The position numbers and the translations under genes are program-made. A DNA stretch of 64,000 bases from DATJHM01 sp035493895 (GTDB lineage: Bacteria; Chloroflexota; Ktedonobacteria; Ktedonobacterales; Ktedonobacteraceae): NCBI GenBank assembly GCA_035493895.1, contig DATJHM010000231.1:1-64000 (forward strand), in the 5' to 3' direction. This document shows positions 46,736 through 55,840 of the stretch, one piece after another (the stretch's first letter is position 1; each line of letters begins with the position of its first letter). Below the pieces are notes generated by a model. The model saw only the letters and a program-made list of their open reading frames with translations. It made no database searches and was not told where the DNA came from.

Positions 46736-47830
46736 ATGGATTTAATGGGAAAGCTCGCGAGCCTTGCCGAGCGATACAACGAATTGAACGAACTCATGGC
46801 GCAACCAGAGGTGCTGGAAGATCTGGCTCTTCTGCAACGCTATGGCAAAGAGCACTCTGAACTGGAAGATGTCGTACATAAATATAACGAGATCGCCGCC
46901 GTAGATACACAACTGGAAGAGGCGCAGGAGCTGTATAATAGCGAAGAAGGAGAGATGCGCGAACTGGCATTTGCCGAGATCGAGCAGCTCAAAGAGCAAA
47001 AAGAGCAGCTGCTCGAAGAAGTCAAAATCGCTTTGCTCCCCAAAGATATCATGGACGAGAAAAACGCCATCGTGACCATCCAGGGAGGAGCGGGCGGAGA
47101 CGAGGCTGCTCTCTTCGCAGGCGAGCTCTTTCGTATGTACAGCCGTTACGCCGACACGAAACGCTGGAAAATCGAGATCCTGGACTCTAACGACACCGAG
47201 CAGGGGGGAGTCAAAGATATCACCTTCGTCGTCAAAGGAAAGGGCGCTTACAGCCGCATGAAGTACGAAGGGGGCACCCATCGTGTACAGCGTGTGCCTG
47301 TGACCGAGGCCAACGGTCGTATCCATACCTCGACCGCCAAAGTCATCGTCCTGCCAGAGGCTGACGACGAGATCGAAGTCGACATCAAAGATACGGACAT
47401 TCGCGTCGACGTCTACCGCTCCACAGGACACGGCGGACAGAGCGTGAACACCACCGACTCGGCAGTGCGCATTACGCATCTGCCCACCGGGCTCGTGGTC
47501 ACCTGTCAGGATGAGAAATCGCAGCTCAAGAACAAACTCAAGGCCCTGACTGTCCTCAAAGCGCGCATCTGGGACATGGAAGAGGCGAAGAGGCAGGAAG
47601 AGCTGAGCAAATCGCGACGTTCACAGGTCCAGCGAGGAGATCGGAGTGAGAAGATTCGCACATACAACTTCCCCCAGGACCGCGTCACCGATCACCGCAT
47701 TGGTCTGAGCCGCCACAACCTGCCGGGAGTACTTAATGGCAGTATTGACGAATTTATCGACAATCTGATTGCCGTCGATCAGGCCGACCGACTGCAAAAT
47801 ATGTTCTCGCAGGAACAGGTTACCGCCTGA
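46736..47830 (+). CDS. prfA: Peptide chain release factor 1
   Basis: RF1 of 364 residues, recognising UAA and UAG stop codons and triggering peptide release in the ribosome. The hydrolysis motif GHGGQSVN is at about residue 232; the stop-codon loop has PVT within RVQRVPVTEANGRIHTS, the PxT form specific to RF1 (RF2 has SPF). The N-terminal coiled region and the IRTYNFPQDRVTDHRIG segment are typical. ATG 46736 (MDLMGKLASL) with AGGAG at 46721-46725 is chosen; a longer frame from 46664 adds 24 non-homologous residues. A TATAAT at 46700-46705 may be its -10. No prmC follows directly. Confidence 0.97.
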   Translation: MDLMGKLASLAERYNELNELMAQPEVLEDLALLQRYGKEHSELEDVVHKYNEIAAVDTQLEEAQELYNSEEGEMRELAFAEIEQLKEQKEQLLEEVKIALLPKDIMDEKNAIVTIQGGAGGDEAALFAGELFRMYSRYADTKRWKIEILDSNDTEQGGVKDITFVVKGKGAYSRMKYEGGTHRVQRVPVTEANGRIHTSTAKVIVLPEADDEIEVDIKDTDIRVDVYRSTGHGGQSVNTTDSAVRITHLPTGLVVTCQDEKSQLKNKLKALTVLKARIWDMEEAKRQEELSKSRRSQVQRGDRSEKIRTYNFPQDRVTDHRIGLSRHNLPGVLNGSIDEFIDNLIAVDQADRLQNMFSQEQVTA

Positions 47831-47956
47831 TAGCATGCGCATGCAGGGAATGGACTTGCACATAAAATATGCTTGCCGCGCGCATAAGCGAGCGGGCAAT
47901 AATCACGCAAGAAGCGCAAAACAGGCATGCGGCCATATTGACAGAGGCATAGAGGG

Positions 47957-48003
47957 CATGCTAGACTTTTTATTACCGTCCGGGAAAGAACAGGTCTAGC
48001 ATG
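47957..48003. repeat. 10-bp inverted repeat enclosing a start codon
   Basis: CATGCTAGAC (47957-47966) and GTCTAGCATG (47994-48003) are perfect inverted arms, 27 bases apart. The second arm contains the ATG of the HAD gene, so the hairpin would hide its start codon. Confidence 0.5.
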
Positions 48004-48744
48004 CCATTAGAACAACCACAATCGATACGCACAATCTTTTTCGATGCAGGGTTCACCTTGCTCCGGCCCTACCCTTCAACGCCAGAAATCTGCCAGCAAG
48101 CATGCCAACAGTTGGGTCTTCATATCCATCTCGAGCAAGTCGTTGCGCAAATGGAAGCGGCAGAAGAATATTTCTTTCGCCAGACCCGGCTTAATCGACA
48201 TATCTGGGCAGACGAGCGAGCAATCGTCGAACTATGGAGAGGGTACTATACCTACCTGCTACGCCCTTTCGTTGAAGAACAGGACGAGGCAATGCTCAAG
48301 CAGTTGGCGGAGAGGATTTATCAAGAATTTTCCAGACATACCAGTTGGGAAATCTATCCAGATGTCATCCAGACCCTGGAGGCGCTCAAAGCGCACGGCT
48401 ACAGCCTCGGCATTATCTCTGATTGGGAGAGCGCCCTGGGACCAATTCTGCAAAAACTGCATCTCACCCAGTATTTCGATTGCCTCTTGATCTCAGCTGT
48501 TACCCGTCATGCCAAGCCAGCCCCCCAATTGTATGAACTCGCATTACAACGCGCCAACGCCGTCAGCGACTATAGTCTCCATATAGGCGACTCATATATC
48601 AACGATGTCCTGGGAGCCAGAGCCGTAGGTATCACGCCAGTCTTGCTTGACCGGGCAAGGAAGCTACAGAAAAGCAACGTCGATTGTTTGCTTGTGCATA
48701 CGCTCGACGAACTACTTGATCTGCTGGAGGTTGCAAAAATATGA
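48001..48744 (+). CDS. HAD-superfamily hydrolase (subfamily IA)
   Basis: A 247-residue haloacid-dehalogenase-like phosphatase. Motif I is FFDAGFTLL (nucleophile Asp), motif II lies in LGIISDWES, motif III is the lysine of RHAKPAPQLYE, and motif IV is HIGDSYINDVLGA. A helical cap between motifs I and II marks subfamily IA. In this group motif I is often DAxGTL; here it is DAGFTL, as in HDHD3-like proteins. Substrate is unknown. The ATG lies within an inverted repeat and has only a weak ribosome site. The stop overlaps the next gene by ATGA, so the two are probably translated together. Confidence 0.87.
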   Translation: MPLEQPQSIRTIFFDAGFTLLRPYPSTPEICQQACQQLGLHIHLEQVVAQMEAAEEYFFRQTRLNRHIWADERAIVELWRGYYTYLLRPFVEEQDEAMLKQLAERIYQEFSRHTSWEIYPDVIQTLEALKAHGYSLGIISDWESALGPILQKLHLTQYFDCLLISAVTRHAKPAPQLYELALQRANAVSDYSLHIGDSYINDVLGARAVGITPVLLDRARKLQKSNVDCLLVHTLDELLDLLEVAKI

Positions 48745-49451
48745 GCACAGCGCCTGTTACTCAGCAAATGAAGCTTATACGCGGACTCGCCCTTGGTGTC
48801 ACAGCCAGTGCGGTTGTTATGCTCGCTGACTATGTACGTCGCGAAATACAACGGCGCGGCTACCCATCGTGGCAAGAGTGCCAGTGCGAATATAAACACC
48901 AGAAAATCATCTTTCAGGTCTGGCATAGCCGCCATGAACAGCAAGGCGAGACAATCGTCTCGCAAGAATGGGGCACCTACCTGATCGATCCCCCTCATAC
49001 GATGAGGAGATTTCTGCACCATGGCTCACAGATCCTGGCCATCCTCAATCCACGTGGACGCTACGTCGAGCGGGTGACGCTGAGTCCGCAGCAAGCACAA
49101 CATTTTGCTTCTCTGCTGCGTTCGCTCTACGCAGATGGTAGCGATCAGGAGGAGGATACGGGCAAAGATCTTGTCTCTACGCAGGTCGATCGCGTTGTCT
49201 GGAGGAGAGAGGTCTTACACTTTCCACGCTATATTTTTGATGTCTGTCTGCGACGGCTCTATCCGGTCCATCTTTCGCAGGAACGAGCGGCACAGGCTCA
49301 AGCGCTACCAGCGCTATGGGACCCGCATCGCAATCTGCCGCTGACCTCTGAGGGCTCGCTCTTGCATCTAGGGATCGGCACACGCATCGATTGTATTGGA
49401 TGGAACGCCTCGCAGATCTCTTATTGTACAGCACGGCTTGGACAGGGATAA
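48741..49451 (+). CDS. Hypothetical membrane-anchored protein
   Basis: I do not recognise this 236-residue protein. A hydrophobic segment at about residues 12-30 (LIRGLALGVTASAVVMLADY) suggests an N-terminal membrane anchor. The rest is soluble-looking, with WGTYLIDPPHTMRR, a polar acidic patch (DGSDQEEDTGKD) and a C-terminal HLGIGTRIDCIG. It overlaps the HAD gene by four bases and should be co-expressed with it. A dispersed repeat follows its stop. Confidence 0.7.
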   Translation: MSTAPVTQQMKLIRGLALGVTASAVVMLADYVRREIQRRGYPSWQECQCEYKHQKIIFQVWHSRHEQQGETIVSQEWGTYLIDPPHTMRRFLHHGSQILAILNPRGRYVERVTLSPQQAQHFASLLRSLYADGSDQEEDTGKDLVSTQVDRVVWRREVLHFPRYIFDVCLRRLYPVHLSQERAAQAQALPALWDPHRNLPLTSEGSLLHLGIGTRIDCIGWNASQISYCTARLGQG

Positions 49452-49465
49452 TACGGAGGAGGGGG

Positions 49466-49735
49466 CTCGCGGGCAGGGATCAACCGCTGCTCCTACCTCT
49501 GCCTTTCTTCGAGGGACGCAACCCTATGCATCCCCTCGCCAAACGAGACCCGGTCCACAAAACATCACAGGTAGGGGCCGGGCTTGTCCCGCCCGCGTGC
49601 CCCACCGGCCCTCTCCAATACCTCATACGTTCTTCGGTTGATGCCTATTCATTGCAGACAAGCAGCGACGCTACGGAATTGGTGGGAGATTCCCCTTATT
49701 TCCGTGACATTGCTGCTTGTCAGCGCCTCTACAAA
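49466..49735. repeat. Dispersed intergenic repeat, copy 3
   Basis: Fills the gap between two convergent genes. Blocks: GCGGGCAGGGATCAACC, CTACCTCTGCCTTTCTTCGAG, GTGCCCCACCGGCCCTCTC, GGTTGATGCCTATT, then GCAGACAAGCAGCGACGCTAC, GGAATTGGTGGGAGATTCC and TTTCCGTGACATTGC. The last blocks are the inverse of those opening copy 1. Confidence 0.75.
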
Positions 49736-49752
49736 GAAATATATCTACGTCG

Positions 49753-50505
49753 TTATAGTTTGCGTTCGGCGGCGGGATTGAAATTATAGAGACGCGCCGG
49801 GCGATGCGTGCCCTCCATCTTCTTATTTCCTGTGTCCTCCAGAATGCCGGTCGAGAGAATCTTCTTACGGAAATTGCGCTTATCCAGACGACGATGCAAG
49901 ATAATTTCATACACACGCTGAAGCTCACGTAACGTAAATTGCTCAGGCAACAGACTAAAAGCAATCGTCGTGTATTCCAGCTTACCACGCAGACGATTGA
50001 GCGCGTAATTGAGGATCTTATCATGATCAAAAGCCAGGGAAGGAAGATCGTAGACCGAGAACCAGCCAACATCGGCGGCGTCATCGGCGGCTCTGACCTG
50101 CAAGCGTTCGGAATCAAGCAATGCGAAATACACGACGGTAATCACACGGGTTCGCGGATCACGCGCAGGATCGCCAAATGTATAAAGCTGCTCCAGATAC
50201 ACATCCTGGACGCCGGTCTCTTCCTGCAATTCACGCTTCGCTGCGGTCTCCAGGGACTCATGAATATTGATAAAACCTCCAGGAATCGCCCACATGCCCT
50301 CATGGGGCCAGGAACGGCGCTTAATTAAGAGCACCTGCAAATCACGCTGCCGCAAACTCATCATCACAACGTCGACGGTCACCGATGGACGCTCGTATTT
50401 GCTCGCATTATACTGATGAGCCGCCGCCTCCGCCGTGTAGTATTTCCCTTCAATCAGCTCTCCGGCCTGTCCTCCGGTAATAGCTATACCTTGCTCTTCC
50501 ATCAT
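49753..50505 (-). CDS. Nudix-domain protein with C-terminal winged helix (NrtR-like)
   Basis: A 250-residue protein. The Nudix box is intact: GGFINIHE, then REL and QEETG in the GX5EX7REUXEEXGU pattern (about residues 85-107). The C-terminal part (FTLRELQRVYEIILHRRLDK, FRKKIL) is the winged-helix extension of the NrtR/ADP-ribose-sensing group, which in several bacteria controls NAD metabolism. An intact box allows hydrolase activity, so it may be an ADP-ribose/NADH pyrophosphatase, a regulator, or both. No NAD biosynthesis gene is adjacent. An N-terminal extension of about 40 residues is less conserved. Ribosome site weak. Confidence 0.88.
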   Translation of the reverse strand: MMEEQGIAITGGQAGELIEGKYYTAEAAAHQYNASKYERPSVTVDVVMMSLRQRDLQVLLIKRRSWPHEGMWAIPGGFINIHESLETAAKRELQEETGVQDVYLEQLYTFGDPARDPRTRVITVVYFALLDSERLQVRAADDAADVGWFSVYDLPSLAFDHDKILNYALNRLRGKLEYTTIAFSLLPEQFTLRELQRVYEIILHRRLDKRNFRKKILSTGILEDTGNKKMEGTHRPARLYNFNPAAERKL

Positions 50506-50850
50506 TCGTTATTCTCTTTCAAATGAACTGTAACGTCTCTCCCTGGCACTCGACAAACTCAATAATACGCGTTATACTATCAGTACAAGAAGTTTTACAT
50601 AACAAAATGTACAGGCACTTCTTACTTAGTGTATTTCTCACACTAATATACCTCAGGAAGAATTTGGTGTCAAGTCGTATCTCCTCATCGCGCCAGATAA
50701 AAGTACCAGCCCTTTTTGCTGAGATTTAAAGCGGCAAAACTGCAAGCGTCCTATCCTGTTGCATTTCCATTGTCCACCGGCCTATCGTGTGCTATACTGC
50801 CCTTGCAAGAAAAAACAAGTGTTCGTATTACGGGGGGAGCGAGGCGATTC

Positions 50851-53800
50851 ATGGCAGAGGTAGAGCTACGGCAGATCGGCGCATACAGTATTACCGAAAT
50901 GCTGCGTACCAGTTCTACGAGTACCTACTATAAGGCTCACAGCAAGCAGCGCAAGAAAGAGTTCTGCATCAAGCGGCTCAACAGGCCATTTACCTCACAT
51001 GAAGAGCAAGGGGCCTTTCTGGCGCGGGGCAAACAGCTCAAGAAGCTAACCAACCGCAGCATTGAACGTATCGTTGAAGTTGGCTTCGACCATGAACATG
51101 GCTATCTGGTTGCAGAATACGTTGGCGGTGAGACGCTTCGCCAGCGTATCCCTGAAGGTACACAGATGCCCCCCGATGAAGTAAAACAGCTTCTCACACC
51201 GATAGCCAATGCGCTCCACTATGCCCATGTCAATAGCGTCCTGCATGGCAATATCCAGCCTGCGCTTATCTTTGCCGATAAACTCCACGATATCATCGTC
51301 GCCGAATTTGCCTCCGAGATTATGAAGATCGAGGATGACGATGAGGCACTTCTCTACTACGCCCCGGAACAGCTACGAGGCGAGCCTGAATCCGCCAGTG
51401 ACCAGTATGCGCTGGCAGTGATGGTCTATCAATGGCTCTGCGGGCGTCGTCCTTATGAAGCGCGTGAGCGAGAAGCCTTGCGGGCGCAACAGGCACACGA
51501 TGCAATCCCCCTGCCCCACACACTCAACCCGCGAGTTTCCGTTGCCGTCGAGAACGTCATTATGCGCGCCCTCGCCTATCATCCCGAAGAGCGTTTCGCC
51601 CACGTCATGCAATTCTCAAACGACTATTTGAGCGCCCTGATGGGATTTAGTTTTAATAGCAGCGAAGAACCACGCTTGACGGTAAGGCCCACTGTTCCGA
51701 GCAAACAAACAGACAAGATCAGCCAACTCTCGTCAGCAGAGGAAAATCCTACAGACGAGAACAATAGCAGGGGACGCGAGAAGCTGGCAACGATCATCAC
51801 ACGACCGCAAAAAGCGACCAGGCGGGCGAAGAGATCCTCCGTAACGACAGAAGATGAAGAAGCCAGAGAACCGCTTTCTTTTCCGCAAAAACAGTCGTTC
51901 GACAAATCTCCTGTGCCAACAGACATACCCGAGCCAGAGATTGCACGTAAAGCGCGCGAAGAGGTCGAGTACTATAACATCGGCCTACCATCTACACAAC
52001 CTGCGCTGAAGAGGCCGCCTGCAACCCCTGAGCTCCATGAGTATCATTCGACGCCTGATACCGATGAGCGCCCGGCACGCAGCGCGCATAATTTTCGTTT
52101 ACAAAACATCATCGCCGAAGACCTGCGCCAGGGAGGTGTGCTTTCGCGAAGCTTGCCCGGCTACGAGGAGCGACCGGCACAGATCGAGATGGCCAGCGTA
52201 GTCGCGCAGGCGATCACAGAGAACGTTCCTGCAATCATCGAAGCGGGAACCGGCACGGGGAAAACGCTCTCCTATTTGCTACCGGTTGTACGCTCTGGTA
52301 AAGTGGCAATTGTGAGCACGGCAAACAAGGCCCTTCAGGAACAGCTTTTTTATAAGGATATTCCCTTTATCCAGAAATACATCAAAGAGTTTGATGCGGC
52401 CCTCGTCAAAGGCTTCGGCAACTACGTATGTCTTGACCGTTTAGAAGGCGAGCGAATTGGCTTCCAGCATTTCACAAAGAGTAGCGAATTTCAGCGGCTC
52501 TATACGCTGACCAAAGATCCCGAGTCTTCTTTCATGGGCGATTTCGAGACGCTGGACTTCCGGCTTCCCGGCGATATCCGGGGGCGCGTGATGGCGGATA
52601 GCGAGCAGTGTGCCTGGAGCAAGTGTAGTTTCTACTCAGAGTGCTACGTGCGGCAGATGCGCGAACGCTCCTCCCTGGCGCAGGTCATCGTTGTCAACCA
52701 TACGCTCCTGCTGATAGATGCCGCCATGGGAGGATTTCTGCTCCCGGAGCGAGAAGTCATTATTCTGGACGAGGCGCACCATCTGGAGGAAGAGGCCACC
52801 CGCTCTTTTACAACCACCGTCAGCCCTCAACAGATCACGACGCTGCTTGCCCAGCGCCTGCTCAAAGACCATAGCACGCTCATGCTGCAAGATGAGGTGA
52901 TGAAAACTGCCAGCATAGTCTGGGCCAGATTAGAGCAGGTCGCCGATCCAGGCTTCAAAGGGCGCTGCAATCTGGAAGCGCCCCTGGAAGAAGGTCTGCG
53001 TCTGGCAACGGTCGTCAGTGATCTGGCCGATTCGTTGCGCAAGCAAAAACCAAAAGATCTCCCAGAAAAAGACGATCAGCTCTACGATAAACTGCTCAAG
53101 CGTACCCAGAATCTTTCCGAGAATATTCGCAGCGTCTTCTCGGTTGCCAACACGACGAAATTTGTCTATTACGTCGATCGCGTGGAAGGGTCACGGCAGA
53201 ACAACCTGTTGCAGGCTTCAGCCGCTCCCCTGGACGTTACCACATGGCTACAGGAAAAGCTCTTTGACAAAAGCAACGTCATCTGCGCCTCTGCCACCCT
53301 GGCCACGATAGGCACGAGCAATCCTCTCAAGCCAGAAGAGAAGGGTCCCAACTTCAGCTATTATCGGCGTCGTGTGGGACTTGATCCCATCGAGCGGCCA
53401 GAGGTGATCGAGCGCATCCTGCCGCTTGCCTTCGACTACGAGAGCAACGCTTTGCTGTATGTGCCGCGCGATCTGCCCGCCCCGGCTTACGGTCCTGGAT
53501 CAGAGGACTATATGCTTGCCATTGCCAGAGAGATGTACCGGCTTGTGAAACTCTCGCGCGGCAGAGCATTCCTGCTCTTCTCCAGCAAACGTATGCTTGA
53601 TCGAGCGTATGAACTCATGGCTCCTCATCTGCCCTACCCGCTCTTAAAACAGGGCGATATGACGAGAATTGAGCTGACCAGGCGCTTTCGCGAGGAGGAG
53701 GGCGCGGTCCTGTTCGGTCTAAAAAGCTTCTGGGAAGGGGTAGATATTGCGGGAGATGCGCTCTCGCTGGTCGTCATCGACAAATTGCCATTTGATCCGC

Positions 53801-54072
53801 CCGATGACCCGGTCCACGAAGCGCGCGTGGCCCATATGAAAGCGGCAGGAGAAAACTGGTTTGGTACTTATGTGCTACCGCAGGCCGTCTTGCGTCTCAA
53901 ACAGGGAATCGGCAGATTATTGCGTACGCGCGAAGATCGTGGCGTCATGGCGATTCTGGACACCAGACTGCATACCAAAGGCTATGGGCAGATGGTCTTC
54001 AACGCCCTGCCTCCGGCACGCAGAAGCTCCAATATTCGGGATGTCGAGCGTTTTTTCGCCGAAGAACTATAG
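50851..54072 (+). CDS. Pseudokinase fused to a DinG-type iron-sulfur helicase
   Basis: A 1073-residue fusion. Residues 1-270 follow the bacterial Ser/Thr kinase fold (FCIKRL lysine, YYAPEQLRG, SASDQYALAVMVYQWLCGRRPY) but the glycine-rich loop is lost, HRD is replaced by LHGNIQP and DFG by AEF, so catalysis is unlikely. Residues 280-440 are a charged, probably disordered linker. From about 440 there is a DinG/XPD superfamily 2 helicase: GTGTGKT (about 465), DEAH box (about 640), KSFWEGVD and QGIGRLLR. Cysteines 527, 587, 592 and 598 have the C-x4-C-x5-C spacing of the DinG 4Fe-4S cluster. DinG helicases unwind 5'-3' and resolve R-loops or G4 DNA. ATG 50851 has GAGG six bases upstream; the upstream 45 codons are not family-like. 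Confidence 0.93.
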   Translation: MAEVELRQIGAYSITEMLRTSSTSTYYKAHSKQRKKEFCIKRLNRPFTSHEEQGAFLARGKQLKKLTNRSIERIVEVGFDHEHGYLVAEYVGGETLRQRIPEGTQMPPDEVKQLLTPIANALHYAHVNSVLHGNIQPALIFADKLHDIIVAEFASEIMKIEDDDEALLYYAPEQLRGEPESASDQYALAVMVYQWLCGRRPYEAREREALRAQQAHDAIPLPHTLNPRVSVAVENVIMRALAYHPEERFAHVMQFSNDYLSALMGFSFNSSEEPRLTVRPTVPSKQTDKISQLSSAEENPTDENNSRGREKLATIITRPQKATRRAKRSSVTTEDEEAREPLSFPQKQSFDKSPVPTDIPEPEIARKAREEVEYYNIGLPSTQPALKRPPATPELHEYHSTPDTDERPARSAHNFRLQNIIAEDLRQGGVLSRSLPGYEERPAQIEMASVVAQAITENVPAIIEAGTGTGKTLSYLLPVVRSGKVAIVSTANKALQEQLFYKDIPFIQKYIKEFDAALVKGFGNYVCLDRLEGERIGFQHFTKSSEFQRLYTLTKDPESSFMGDFETLDFRLPGDIRGRVMADSEQCAWSKCSFYSECYVRQMRERSSLAQVIVVNHTLLLIDAAMGGFLLPEREVIILDEAHHLEEEATRSFTTTVSPQQITTLLAQRLLKDHSTLMLQDEVMKTASIVWARLEQVADPGFKGRCNLEAPLEEGLRLATVVSDLADSLRKQKPKDLPEKDDQLYDKLLKRTQNLSENIRSVFSVANTTKFVYYVDRVEGSRQNNLLQASAAPLDVTTWLQEKLFDKSNVICASATLATIGTSNPLKPEEKGPNFSYYRRRVGLDPIERPEVIERILPLAFDYESNALLYVPRDLPAPAYGPGSEDYMLAIAREMYRLVKLSRGRAFLLFSSKRMLDRAYELMAPHLPYPLLKQGDMTRIELTRRFREEEGAVLFGLKSFWEGVDIAGDALSLVVIDKLPFDPPDDPVHEARVAHMKAAGENWFGTYVLPQAVLRLKQGIGRLLRTREDRGVMAILDTRLHTKGYGQMVFNALPPARRSSNIRDVERFFAEEL

Positions 54073-54281
54073 AAGAAATTTCAGATACACTACTGCTCAC
54101 AGCAAAAACACATGCACTCCCAATCTACACCTCGCACATTTACACAACCACAATTTAACCCGGACTCAAGAAACACGGTGGAACAGGTCTAGACAGAAGC
54201 GCCTAATAAGAATAGAATAGAAAATGCATTCCGACGTATGACGTAAAGTCAAATTCTTTCTCGGTACAGGGGAGTTCGCGC

Positions 54282-55607
54282 ATGAGCAAGATTAAGATGC
54301 GCTGCATCACTTGCGGCAAGTGGTTTCAGTCGGCCAATGCTAAAGAAGTAACTTGCCCGGATTGCACGCAGAAAGCCAGAAAAGAGAAGTTGGCGGCCAA
54401 AAATGCGCCTTCAACTGCAAACAAAGGAGGAGCTACCAGCACACCAAGAGTAGTAGCACCACCTCCTGCTAAACAAAAATCCGTACAGAGCGGGACCAAC
54501 CAGTGGCTCGATTCGCTCGAAGATGTCAAAATCGCCGAGCCCGAACCACCGCCACCGCCACGTCCAAAGATACTACCTCCCTCTCCCCCAAGGGACCAGC
54601 ATCAACGCGGCACAGAAGAGGCACGTGCCCAGGCCACATCCCCCGCAGGCCAGCGTGAGGAGCATGGGCAACGCCGAGAGAACTTCAATCGCGGTCAGGC
54701 GTATCGCGAAGAAGGAAGGCGCGGCCCTGGCAACTATAGACCAGGAGGTCCCGGGCAAGCTGGCGGTCAGCCGGGCTATCGTCCTGGCGGCTATCGTCCT
54801 GGCGGACCTGAGCAGGCTGGCGGTCAGGGACCCAGACCAAGGCTGCCGATGGAAGGAAAAGGCGGACGAGGACCACGACCAGAGGGCGCACATTCTCAAT
54901 ATAAACCAAAGCCTCGCCCGAAGGGTCACGGTCCGAAACCGGCTGCACCGCCAAAACCCAAACGCGAGAAGATTCCACCACCAGAGCCCTTTACTCCTAC
55001 AGAGGAGCAGATAAAGCAGGTAGAGGAGCGCTATATCGAGCTCGCCACACCAGCGGAGTTTGATGGTATACGTACACAGATCGCACAAGAGCTGAGTATT
55101 CCCAAAAAAGCGGTCAAGAAAATCATCAAAGACCTCAGGGATAATCAGCACATACCGAGCTGGTGGGAGAATCAGACGTACAAAGGCAGTAGCGAAGAAT
55201 TGGAGAGAATCAAGACCGCGTATCTTCCATATCTTCCAGTTCCCCAGGTGGGTATCCATAAAAAGATTGCCGATGAATTGGATCTCAAACCGGGAATCAT
55301 CTATCAGGCCATCAAGAGTATCCGTCTGGAAATGAACCTGCCACAATACAATGATCCAGCCTTCCACGAAGAAGAACTGGCCGCGATCCGCCTGCAACGG
55401 GCACAGCGCCAGCAAGAGCGTCAGCGTGCAGAAGAGAACGCGGCGTCAGCAACAAGCACGCCTGAGGCAGAAAAGGCACCTGCGGAAAGCGTGGCTGTAG
55501 CAGAAGAGACATCTGCAACAAGCACGCCTGAGGCAGAAGAGACACCTGCGGAAAGTGTGGCGGTAGCAGGAAGCGCTCAGGGTGAGCAGAACGAACCGAC
55601 GCAATAG
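54282..55607 (+). CDS. Zinc-ribbon protein with Gly/Pro/Arg-rich linker and helix-turn-helix-like core
   Basis: A 441-residue protein of no family I can name. Residues 6-31 form a four-cysteine ribbon (CITC ... CPDC). Residues 40-240 are low complexity: a proline run (PPPPPRPKILPPSPP), then RPGG/GYRPGG repeats and basic KPKPRPKGHGPKP, likely disordered and nucleic-acid binding. Residues 245-365 are structured and contain two related helical units (IRTQIAQELSIPKKAVKKII and IHKKIADELDLKPGIIYQAI) that look like helix-turn-helix repeats. The C-terminus carries a 22-residue tandem duplication (ATSTPEAE...PAESVAVA). It lies 209 bases after the pseudokinase-helicase in the same direction, with GGGGAG before ATG. 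DNA or RNA binding is inferred. Confidence 0.75.
   Translation: MSKIKMRCITCGKWFQSANAKEVTCPDCTQKARKEKLAAKNAPSTANKGGATSTPRVVAPPPAKQKSVQSGTNQWLDSLEDVKIAEPEPPPPPRPKILPPSPPRDQHQRGTEEARAQATSPAGQREEHGQRRENFNRGQAYREEGRRGPGNYRPGGPGQAGGQPGYRPGGYRPGGPEQAGGQGPRPRLPMEGKGGRGPRPEGAHSQYKPKPRPKGHGPKPAAPPKPKREKIPPPEPFTPTEEQIKQVEERYIELATPAEFDGIRTQIAQELSIPKKAVKKIIKDLRDNQHIPSWWENQTYKGSSEELERIKTAYLPYLPVPQVGIHKKIADELDLKPGIIYQAIKSIRLEMNLPQYNDPAFHEEELAAIRLQRAQRQQERQRAEENAASATSTPEAEKAPAESVAVAEETSATSTPEAEETPAESVAVAGSAQGEQNEPTQ
55449..55576 (+). repeat. 66-bp in-frame tandem duplication
   Basis: Two copies with period 66 bases (starting 55449 and 55515, both GCAACAAGCACGCCTGAGGC) encode the C-terminal 22-residue repeats of the preceding protein. 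The copies differ at only a few bases, so the duplication is recent. Confidence 0.8.
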
Positions 55608-55715
55608 GGTATCGCTGTCGATCATGGTCCGTCAATCTTCATCTGGCGAAGACATCTTAGCTAGAAAGCAGCGTACAGGGCCGAGCGAATAGAGAAGATT
55701 ACTCGTCAAATGAAG

Positions 55716-55760
55716 ATGGATATGCCCCGTGTTTTCCGTAGAGGCGCGGGGCATATCCAT
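55716..55760. terminator. Perfect 14-bp inverted repeat upstream of the HIT gene
   Basis: ATGGATATGCCCCG (55716-55729) and CGGGGCATATCCAT (55747-55760), loop 17 bases. It may end transcription of the zinc-ribbon gene or shape the HIT leader; no T-tract follows. Confidence 0.45.
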
Positions 55761-55840
55761 GATCGCGTAGTCAGACCGTCCTATAGTGTTCCTCACAGAG
55801 ATGTTACTCGTTACAATAAGAAAACAGGAAGGGAAGGTGC

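Noticed and set aside
46742..47479. 245-codon minus-strand frame across prfA
   Set aside because: Fully antisense to conserved release-factor sequence; no independent support.
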